Virus record (IMG/VR): IMGVR_UViG_3300036845_000159
Location: 1-42,508 of that record
DNA from: a virus
DNA: 42,508 nt
Reading direction: 5' to 3' (one strand)
Shown here: piece after piece, positions 36,891 to 42,508 of the stretch
How positions within the stretch are numbered: the stretch's first letter is position 1
How the letters are laid out: each line of letters opens with the position of its first letter
Notes under the pieces: generated by a model
Told to the model about the DNA's origin: nothing
Seen by the model: the letters and a program-made list of their open reading frames with translations, nothing else
Databases searched by the model: none
Position numbers and translations under genes: made by a program

Positions 36891-36929
36891 CGCGCGTCAC
36901 ATAAAACTGACGGTTCCGTCAGGCATAAT
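36888..36929 (+). promoter_or_regulatory. Tandem palindromes and CATAAT before the UvrD-like helicase
   Basis: TGACGCGCGTCA (36888-36899, starting at the polymerase stop) and TGACGGTTCCGTCA (36908-36921) have starts 20 bp apart, about two helix turns. CATAAT follows at 36924-36929 as a -10. The leader then shares GGTCAAACAACGGAGCAACG (36937-36956) with the one at 15366. This is the best example of the two-box layout. Confidence 0.68.
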
Positions 36930-36959
36930 AGCTCTAGGTCAAACAACGGAGCAACGCAA

Positions 36960-38432
36960 GTGGAACACATTTTTACTGACTCGGCGTACCAAGAGGGCAT
37001 TTACAAGTTTGTCGCGAACCCCAACGCGGGCAACGGAATCGTGGTTGCGGTCGCGGGCTCGGGCAAAACCTCAACCGGCACGCGCGCCGTGTCGAAAATC
37101 GCCCCCGGCCTTTCCCACATTTACCTTTCGTTCGGAAAGGACATTGCCGCCGAGTTGCGCAAGCGCGGCGTCAACGGTCGCACGTTCCACTCGCTCGTCA
37201 TGCAACCCGTTCTCCGGGCGCGCGGCGTGCGCGAGCCCAACCCCTCCAAACTGCGCGGCCTGATCGACGCGAACCTCGGCGACGACGACGCCCGGTTGTA
37301 CGGCGCGTTCATGTCAAAGCTCGTCGGCCTCGCCCGCCAAATGGGCGTCGGTTGCTTGGTCGAGGATGCGCCCCGCGTGTGGGAGGACTTGGCCGCGTTG
37401 CACGATATCGAATTGGACCGCGAGGAATCCGACTACGCCCGCGCTATCGAGCTTTCCCGGCAATTGCTCAAGTGGTCCACCGAGTCCAAGGAATGCGATT
37501 GGGACGACCTCTTGTACTTCGCCGTCAAGGACGGAATCGTATTGCCGAAATTCGATTTTGTGTTCGTGGACGAGGCGCAAGACACCAACGCCATACAGCG
37601 CGCGATTGTCCGCAAGATCATGAAACCGACCTCGCGCATGATCGCCTTTGGTGACCCGGCCCAATCAATCTACGGGTTCCGGGGCGCGGACTCGTCAAGT
37701 ATGGACATGATCGCCTCGGAGTTCGGTTGCGTCGCGCTCCCGCTGACGGTCTCGTACCGTTGCCCGGTCAGCGTGGTCAAGTTCGCCCGCCAATGGGTCG
37801 GCCACATTGAGGCCGCCCCGAACGCCCCCGAGGGCTCGGTCACCGACTTGGGTTACACGTGGGACGCCAAGACGTTCAAACCCCGCGACCTCGTGGTGTG
37901 CCGCACGACCAAGCCGATTGTGAAAGCCGCGTACAAACTCCTAAAGGCCGGAGTGCCCGCCCAAATCATGGGTAAGGAAATCGGCGAGGGGTTGGCGAAA
38001 TTGGTCACCAAAATGAACGCCAAGGGCGTTGACGCGCTAATCGAAAAACTCTACGCCTACACGGCGCGCGAGGTCGAGAAAGCAATCGCCAAGAATCAGG
38101 AATCTAAGGCCGAGTCGATACAGGACAAAACGGATTGCGTGTTGTTCCTTATCGACGCGCTCCCCGAGACCGAGCGCACGGTGCCCGCGTTACTCGACCG
38201 CATTTCGTGGTTGTTCGAGTCCACGGTGGACGCGGTCATATTCGCCACGATCCACAAGGCCAAGGGTTTGGAGGCCGACCGGGTGTACTGGCTGAACTCG
38301 TCACAGTGCCCGAGCAAGTGGGCGCGTCAGGACTGGCAAAAGCAGCAAGAGAAAAATTTGTGCTACGTCGCAGCAACGCGGGCCAAGTCGGAACTCGTGT
38401 TGATCGAACTGCCGGAGAAAAAGGCGGCTTAA
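36960..38432 (+). CDS. UvrD/Rep-like SF1 DNA helicase
   Basis: GTG 36960 has GGAG 9-12 bases upstream. The 490-residue protein has VAGSGKT (31-37), FVFVDEAQDTN (200-210), FGDPAQSIYGFRGAD (230-244), LPLTVSYRCP, FATIHKAKGLEADRVYWL and CYVAATRAKSELVLI, which are SF1 helicase motifs I, II, III, IV-like, V and VI. It is a compact UvrD-like enzyme, shorter than the bacterial proteins. It is probably used in replication or repair with the polymerase upstream. Its end overlaps the convergent DUF1353 gene by four bases. Confidence 0.9.
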   Translation: MEHIFTDSAYQEGIYKFVANPNAGNGIVVAVAGSGKTSTGTRAVSKIAPGLSHIYLSFGKDIAAELRKRGVNGRTFHSLVMQPVLRARGVREPNPSKLRGLIDANLGDDDARLYGAFMSKLVGLARQMGVGCLVEDAPRVWEDLAALHDIELDREESDYARAIELSRQLLKWSTESKECDWDDLLYFAVKDGIVLPKFDFVFVDEAQDTNAIQRAIVRKIMKPTSRMIAFGDPAQSIYGFRGADSSSMDMIASEFGCVALPLTVSYRCPVSVVKFARQWVGHIEAAPNAPEGSVTDLGYTWDAKTFKPRDLVVCRTTKPIVKAAYKLLKAGVPAQIMGKEIGEGLAKLVTKMNAKGVDALIEKLYAYTAREVEKAIAKNQESKAESIQDKTDCVLFLIDALPETERTVPALLDRISWLFESTVDAVIFATIHKAKGLEADRVYWLNSSQCPSKWARQDWQKQQEKNLCYVAATRAKSELVLIELPEKKAA

Positions 38433-38860
38433 GGCTGAATCGCCACGTAGGCCATGAAATCGGCTTGCGTGGCGAATGAGGCGGCCAAGGTACGGGCGCC
38501 GTCCGTGTGCCACGCGTCAGTACCGAACAAGTGGACCGCCTCGTAAAACGCCTCTGCGTCGGCGTGGACCGCGCCCTCGGCGAGCATGGCGGTACGCAAG
38601 AAACGGTCGGCAAAGTCTTTCGGGTGGGTTTGGTGGGCGTATAGCCAATCGTGTACGACCGCCGGGCGCCGTGAGAGGCCGTTGGGGTCGAATGCCGGGA
38701 GATTGCGCAACGCGCGGGGGATTGACGCCAAGTCGGTACGAAAGCCGACGGGAACGGCTATGCGGCCGAATTCGGCATTGCACCAAATGAGCGGGGCGCG
38801 AACGACCCAAAAGTCGTCGCGCCCCGTGTCGGCCTCAAGCACTAGCGGACTAGTGAACAT
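38429..38860 (-). CDS. DUF1353 family protein
   Basis: The 143-residue protein matches DUF1353: IAVPVGFRTDLASIPRALRN and RPAVVHDWLYAHQ, with KDFADRFLRTAMLAEG after. DUF1353 proteins are common beside phage lysis genes and have no settled function. The HDW and D-x-A-D patterns look like a metal site. GGTGAG precedes ATG 38860. It is the last gene of the leftward lysis and tail-fibre unit. Confidence 0.85.
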   Translation of the reverse strand: MFTSPLVLEADTGRDDFWVVRAPLIWCNAEFGRIAVPVGFRTDLASIPRALRNLPAFDPNGLSRRPAVVHDWLYAHQTHPKDFADRFLRTAMLAEGAVHADAEAFYEAVHLFGTDAWHTDGARTLAASFATQADFMAYVAIQP

Positions 38861-38877
38861 ATTTACTCACCAAGAGC

Positions 38878-39402
38878 TTAACCGCGAGCGAGGTAATCGC
38901 CTCGATCACGTATGACCAATTGAAAGCCCATCGACGTACCAGCCGACGCCGTCTTGGGTAGGAACCGGTCACATTCGGCAATGACCCACGCGAGCACGGC
39001 GCCGACGTCCACTTGGACCTCGTTTGCCTTGGCGTTCGCCCCGAGCTTGCCCACATAGCTGTTGACCGTGGCGGAAAGGGCGGCAATCAATAACTGTGAC
39101 GCGGCGGCGTCGCCCGGCGGTAGCTGTAGGGCTTGAACCTTCGCGGCGGCAACCGATTCGAGGGTCGCCAGCGTGGCAACGGTGCCCACGTTCACGGCCT
39201 GCACTTCCAACGCAATAGCTTTGATCGAGGCGGCCCGGGCGGCCTGAGTGGCCGGGTTCACGCCGACGAGTGTATCGACGCCCACGGCGACGGCGATTGC
39301 GTCGAACGGCTGTGCGGCGGGGCTTTCGAGTTTCTGTATCAGCGAGCAAGCGCCGAGCATGGCGACGAGAACGGCGGCACCGAGGTAAATTGATAAACGC
39401 AT
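38878..39402 (-). CDS. Lipoprotein from internal start (possible outer spanin or exclusion protein)
   Basis: The internal ATG 39402 starts MRLSIYLGAAVLVAMLGACS with lipobox LGAC and Cys19. AAAAAGGA lies 10 bases upstream, a strong Shine-Dalgarno site, stronger than expected by chance. The mature part is Ala/Val-rich and helical (AQPFDAIAVAVGVDTLVGVN, IKAIALEVQAVNVG) and ends with MGFQLVIRDRG. In the lysis cassette it is a candidate spanin or a lipoprotein blocking superinfection. It shares all its codons with the fusion frame above. Confidence 0.6.
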   Translation of the reverse strand: MRLSIYLGAAVLVAMLGACSLIQKLESPAAQPFDAIAVAVGVDTLVGVNPATQAARAASIKAIALEVQAVNVGTVATLATLESVAAAKVQALQLPPGDAAASQLLIAALSATVNSYVGKLGANAKANEVQVDVGAVLAWVIAECDRFLPKTASAGTSMGFQLVIRDRGDYLARG

Positions 39403-39678
39403 GTCGATAAATCCTTTTTGGTTGGGAACGGACGGAGGAACCGGGGGCGAGACTTTGTCCGCCAGTGACTTGGAGGTCAGCACGCGGCAAACGATCATTG
39501 CGAACGCGAGCACGCGGCAAATGACGGTCGTGGTGTGGGCGTCGAGCCCGAGTGATTCGAGCGTACCGGGCGTCACGAGCGGCGTCAATTCGCCCAAGAC
39601 CTCGGCGGCGGCGGCAACCCAAATCGTTAGCGAGTAAATCGCGCCCTTGATGGCGGCGACAGCGGATTGGAGGTTCAT
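38878..39678 (-). CDS. Holin-like domain fused in frame to lipoprotein
   Basis: The 266-residue frame begins with a holin-like part: MNLQSAVAAIKGAIYSLTIW, a Leu/Thr-rich middle, a second membrane segment (TTVICRVLAFAMIVCRVL) and TSKSLADK near residue 68-75, where such small proteins normally end. Instead the frame goes on through a Pro-rich linker (SPPVPPSVPNQKGFID) into a lipoprotein (see 38878-39402). A lost stop codon is the simplest explanation. The two parts may still be made separately, because the second has its own ribosome site. Holin function is inferred from size and place. Confidence 0.6.
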   Translation of the reverse strand: MNLQSAVAAIKGAIYSLTIWVAAAAEVLGELTPLVTPGTLESLGLDAHTTTVICRVLAFAMIVCRVLTSKSLADKVSPPVPPSVPNQKGFIDMRLSIYLGAAVLVAMLGACSLIQKLESPAAQPFDAIAVAVGVDTLVGVNPATQAARAASIKAIALEVQAVNVGTVATLATLESVAAAKVQALQLPPGDAAASQLLIAALSATVNSYVGKLGANAKANEVQVDVGAVLAWVIAECDRFLPKTASAGTSMGFQLVIRDRGDYLARG

Positions 39679-40052
39679 TACATGATTCCTTGAAAAGTCA
39701 CGCTAAAGTGATCGGCGTCAACAGAGTGGAAATAGTACCCCGCCGCGCACAATGGATCAAGCGTAAGCCAATAATCAGCCAACGGCTTGAACGCGTCGGC
39801 GCCCTGTAGCACCCCGCCTTTGAATAGGTTGAAATCCACGGCAAGGCGTTGCATATGCAGGGAATTCGATATGCCCGCGCCGCTCGCGGCATTGGCGGCG
39901 GCTTGCTGCTTGGTGCGCCACGTCTCGCCCTCGGTGACCTCGTACCCATTGGCCTCGCACCAAAGTATCAATTTCGCCATGCACCTAGCGTGCAGCCATT
40001 GGCGATCGTGTAACGTGCGCGGGTCATGATCCGGCATGGTCGGGTTGCTCAT
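39678..40052 (-). CDS. Endolysin, M15-type peptidase
   Basis: ATG 40052 (ATGA overlap) gives 124 residues. They match M15 L-alanyl-D-glutamate peptidases: EVTEGETWRTKQQAA, SNSLHMQRLAVDFNLF (His66 and Asp73) and DADHFS (His115), which are the zinc ligands of the family. It cleaves the peptide stem of cell-wall peptidoglycan during lysis. There is no signal peptide, so it needs the holin candidates beside it. The stop overlaps the next start. Confidence 0.87.
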   Translation of the reverse strand: MSNPTMPDHDPRTLHDRQWLHARCMAKLILWCEANGYEVTEGETWRTKQQAAANAASGAGISNSLHMQRLAVDFNLFKGGVLQGADAFKPLADYWLTLDPLCAAGYYFHSVDADHFSVTFQGIM

Positions 40053-40255
40053 TTGATCCGCCGCCCGGCCTTGATGTGATAGTACGAGGCGGCGGCGGCG
40101 GACACCATGACCGCGAGCCCGGCGCCCCATTGGATGTACAGAGAAATTTGTGCCGAATGCATTGCTAGCCACCCCGTGAATGAAACCGCGAACCCATAAT
40201 CGGCGAGTTTCACGTGCGGCGCAATCGGGGTGGCACTGAAAAATTTAAGTTTCAT
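40049..40255 (-). CDS. Small membrane protein, holin candidate (68 aa)
   Basis: The protein has two hydrophobic segments (YGFAVSFTGWLAMHSAQ, and YIQWGAGLAVMVSAAAASYY) and a basic tail (HIKAGRRIK), which is typical for a small holin. It lies immediately upstream of the endolysin gene and is coupled to it by ATGA. Two holin-like proteins flank the endolysin, so one may be an antiholin. Confidence 0.62.
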   Translation of the reverse strand: MKLKFFSATPIAPHVKLADYGFAVSFTGWLAMHSAQISLYIQWGAGLAVMVSAAAASYYHIKAGRRIK

Positions 40256-40259
40256 GGTT

Positions 40260-42404
40260 CTAACTCAACAGGTAGCTAAACGAGCACTGTATGCCTTTCG
40301 TGCTGGACCCGGTCCAGTTCGATGTGCCGCCCACGTTACCCGTTGTGAGGTTTAATTTATAAAAGGTCCATGTGCCCGACGCGGAATTAATCCCGATCGC
40401 ACCGAGCACGTTAATTGCGTTATCCACGAATGTGCAAGGTAAAAGTTGATTGTGCGACGCAGGCTGTATTGCGGCGGGGACGCCCGTCATAGTGAACGTA
40501 GTCGCGTTTGAGGCACCGCTTTGAAGCATAAACACGGTTGCCACGTTGCCTACGATGGAATACGACACGGTTGCAGTTGTGTTCGTGGATACCCCGGTAA
40601 ACGTGCCGGTAAATGAACCGGACTGAAATACGGGGGTATCTGCAACGTAAAGCTGAGTTGCGTTGATCGTGCCCGCACCCTCGTTGGTGTGAGTTCCCGT
40701 AAAAATTCCACCACCGTTCGCAAACGTCATGGAAACGGTATTAGCGGGGGCAATGACTACCGCATTTGTGCTATTGGTTTCTACCTGCATTACATCCGAA
40801 CCGCTGAGCGGCCCGAAGAAAATACCACCACCACCTACCGTAAGCCCATCCCCCGAAAGTATAATACTCGCGGTTTGCGCGGCCGTAGCCTTTACTTGTA
40901 CCCCGGCAATGCTGCTAGCCTGACTGATCACAACCGGTGCCGTTGTACCCGCACCCGCTACGTTGATCGCGGAGCTACCGGAAATCTGATTTGCCGTTAT
41001 GGCGACACCGCTTGCGGGCGTAAACGTATGCGGATTGGTCCACGTTGGTGTGATGGCCTGGGAGAGCGCAGGCGCCGCATCTGAGCGCATGAACGTAGCC
41101 GCCGAACCGTTAACCGCCGTCAACCCTGTTGAGGCCGAGGGGTTCGCGCCGGTCGGGTACGCGGGGGTGGCCCACGCCCCATCACCCCGCCAAAAGGTTG
41201 TAGAACCCGCCGTGGTACCGCTGTTCAAATTGTTGACCGACAAATTACCGGTAACGCCGCCCGCGCCCGAGGCGGCCAAATTGATTGCGGGTAAATCGGC
41301 ACCAACGATCGCACGTTCCGCTAGCGCACCCGTCGAGCCGTTCGGCGTCGCCAAGAAAAGGTTGGCCGTTTGTCCGGTCGCGTAGCTGATCGCCAGCGTA
41401 CCCGAGGACGTGATCGGCGAGCCCCCAATGGCAAAGCCCGCCGGGACCGTTTGCGCCACGCTCGTGACCGTACCGGCGCCGCCGGAGGGCACGGCCCACG
41501 TACCGTCGCCACGCCAGAACGTTGAACCCGTTGCGCTCGTGCCGCTGTTCAGGTTCCCCACCGGTAGATTACCCGTAACCCCGCCCGCCCCGCTCGTAGC
41601 GAGATTGACCGCCGGGAGGTCAGCGCCCACGAGTGCCCGAAGTGACACCGCGCCCGTCGAGCCGTTCGGGCTCGCGAGCACTTCATTTGCAGTTTGCCCC
41701 GTGGCGAAAGTCAGTGCGAGGGTGCCGGTATTGGTGATCGGAGAACCGGCCACGCTGAACACCGACGGCGCCGTCAAGGCCACGCTGTTGACCGTGCCGC
41801 CGCCCGCCGCGACCCAAGTACCGTCGCCCCGCCAAAAGGTCGAGGACGAAGCGCCCGTGCCGCCGTTGAGATTCGTCACGGGTAGGTTCCCCGTCACGCC
41901 GCCCGCGCCCGAGGCCGCAAGATTGATCGCGGGAACATCAGCCCCAACAATCGCGCGAACGCTCAACGCGCCGGTTGATCCATTCGGCGTGGCGAGGAAT
42001 GAATTTGCCGTTTGCCCCGTGGTGCCGGTAATGGCGAGCGTTCCCGAGTTCGTGATCGGGGACCCGGTCACGGTGAAATATGCTGGGGTCGTCAGGGCCA
42101 CACTGTTGACTGTGCCGCCGCCCGTGCCCGGAGGGGTTGCCCATATGCCGTCGCCGCGCCAGAACGTGGTTGACGACGCCGTGGTCCCGCCGTTGAGGTT
42201 GGTCACGGGTAGGTTGCCCGTCACGCATGAACCGCCCGAACCGAGTATCACGGTTTGCGAGTTCCATGTGCCGCCTAGCGCGCAACCGGGATAGAACTGC
42301 TTGTACGCTTGCGCGTGGACTACTTGTGAGACGAACGCCGCGACGATAAGCGCGGGCAACCAGCCCCAATCTAAAAATCTTTTCATCATGAGATGGGTAT
42401 CCAT
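40260..42404 (-). CDS. Tail fibre / receptor-binding protein with repeats and signal-like N-terminus
   Basis: The 714-residue protein starts with a hydrophobic signal-like segment ([19 protein letters not shown], 15-33) and [11 protein letters not shown]. Three repeats of 106-109 residues follow (about 61-169, 170-275, 276-383) and part of a fourth. Each starts VTGNLPVxNLN, has [10 protein letters not shown], SPITxxGTLA, [13 protein letters not shown] and ends [13 protein letters not shown]. The C-terminal 330 residues differ and end in a beta-rich tip ([21 protein letters not shown]). This is the design of a trimeric beta-structured tail fibre. An N-terminal signal is odd for a virion protein. 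The start at 42404 has no clear ribosome site; ATG 42389 and 42386 are alternatives. Confidence 0.78.
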   Translation of the reverse strand: MDTHLMMKRFLDWGWLPALIVAAFVSQVVHAQAYKQFYPGCALGGTWNSQTVILGSGGSCVTGNLPVTNLNGGTTASSTTFWRGDGIWATPPGTGGGTVNSVALTTPAYFTVTGSPITNSGTLAITGTTGQTANSFLATPNGSTGALSVRAIVGADVPAINLAASGAGGVTGNLPVTNLNGGTGASSSTFWRGDGTWVAAGGGTVNSVALTAPSVFSVAGSPITNTGTLALTFATGQTANEVLASPNGSTGAVSLRALVGADLPAVNLATSGAGGVTGNLPVGNLNSGTSATGSTFWRGDGTWAVPSGGAGTVTSVAQTVPAGFAIGGSPITSSGTLAISYATGQTANLFLATPNGSTGALAERAIVGADLPAINLAASGAGGVTGNLSVNNLNSGTTAGSTTFWRGDGAWATPAYPTGANPSASTGLTAVNGSAATFMRSDAAPALSQAITPTWTNPHTFTPASGVAITANQISGSSAINVAGAGTTAPVVISQASSIAGVQVKATAAQTASIILSGDGLTVGGGGIFFGPLSGSDVMQVETNSTNAVVIAPANTVSMTFANGGGIFTGTHTNEGAGTINATQLYVADTPVFQSGSFTGTFTGVSTNTTATVSYSIVGNVATVFMLQSGASNATTFTMTGVPAAIQPASHNQLLPCTFVDNAINVLGAIGINSASGTWTFYKLNLTTGNVGGTSNWTGSSTKGIQCSFSYLLS
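41256..42224 (-). repeat. Three tandem ~320-bp repeats in the tail fibre gene
   Basis: The repeats cover about 42224-41898, 41897-41580 and 41579-41256, with a fourth partial copy from 41255 to about 41166. They match at protein level and in much of the DNA. Recombination between copies would shorten or lengthen the fibre shaft. Confidence 0.8.
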
Positions 42405-42508
42405 AAGTCAAGGGTGGTCGAGTACCGCAAAGTTTGCGGCACATATTGCGTTAAAATGACGGACGTTGACAAGCGGAAACGATTTGCCGCCGCCGAATTC
42501 GTGTCGAG
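42405..42508. promoter_or_regulatory. Upstream region of the tail fibre gene with two palindromes
   Basis: CCGCAAA-G-TTTGCGG, a perfect inverted repeat, lies at 42425-42439. TGACGGACGTTGAC at 42457-42470 resembles the dispersed palindrome and, read leftward, is followed by TTTTAAC as several other copies are (CCGTCA then TTTT). AATATG near 42444 is a weak leftward -10. No gene is visible at the right edge. Confidence 0.5.

Noticed and set aside
1-42508. CRISPR arrays, tRNA or rRNA genes, integrase, transposase
   Set aside because: No regularly spaced repeats with unique spacers, no cloverleaf with a CCA-proximal stem and no recombinase motifs were seen. The endonuclease VII and HNH genes are homing-type, not transposases.

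Overview
The window is part of a tailed double-stranded DNA bacteriophage genome. TerL, TerS, a DUF1073-type portal, a DUF2213 protease, a DUF2184 major capsid protein, neck proteins, a tail fibre and an endolysin are all recognisable, together with a phage replication set (Prim-Pol/SF3 helicase, family A DNA polymerase, SSB-like protein, two helicases). The DNA is GC-rich, GTG and TTG starts are used, and Shine-Dalgarno sites are often GAGGTG. These traits and the protein families suggest a siphovirus-like phage of a high-GC pseudomonadotal host; the host is an inference. No integrase, CI-like repressor, tRNA, rRNA, IS element or CRISPR array was seen, so a lytic lifestyle is plausible but the genome extends beyond the window.

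Layout. (1) 1-13.9 kb, leftward: packaging and head module read TerL, portal, cupin-like protein, 50-aa protein, zinc-ribbon metallophosphoesterase (T5 A1-like), MazZ-like dATP/dGTP diphosphohydrolase, endonuclease VII homologue, Mu F-like head protein, protease/scaffold, decoration protein, major capsid protein, second decoration protein and neck proteins. (2) 13.9-20.4 kb, rightward: about 20 small, mostly unrecognised genes, nearly all joined by ATGA, GTGA or TTGA overlaps. (3) 20.6-22.0 kb, leftward: TerS followed by two small exported proteins. (4) 22.03-22.40 kb: an AT-rich non-coding block with three 14-bp direct repeats and a strong sigma70-like promoter. (5) 22.4-24.2 kb, rightward: an orphan zinc-finger protein and small genes, closed by a clear intrinsic terminator. 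(6) 24.2-30.8 kb, leftward: DNA metabolism (HNH, endonuclease VII, SF2 helicase, zinc protein, membrane protein, VRR-NUC nuclease, TetR-like regulator, endonuclease VII, primase-helicase, membrane peptide). (7) 30.9-38.4 kb, rightward: DUF1643, PD-(D/E)XK/DUF2800, DUF2815 SSB-like, DNA polymerase (split by a -1 frame change) and UvrD-like helicase. (8) 38.4-42.4 kb, leftward: DUF1353, lipoprotein and holin candidates, M15 endolysin, a second small membrane protein and a repeat-built tail fibre.

The most interesting unexplained signal is a dispersed palindrome, TGACG-N4-CGTCA, in about ten intergenic or gene-junction positions on both strands. In at least three copies its left arm is the -35 (TTGACG) of a sigma70-like promoter with a 17-bp spacer. 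A second element (TGACGCGCGTCA and variants) often lies about 20 bp upstream. One copy abuts a 92-aa TetR-like protein, which makes that protein a candidate autoregulated master repressor of the phage. Other points: a MazZ-like enzyme together with a polymerase whose steric-gate Glu is replaced by Gln (possible altered nucleotide pool), endonuclease VII genes that each run into the start of the next gene, a 245-bp duplication that swaps C-termini, and an in-frame holin-lipoprotein fusion.
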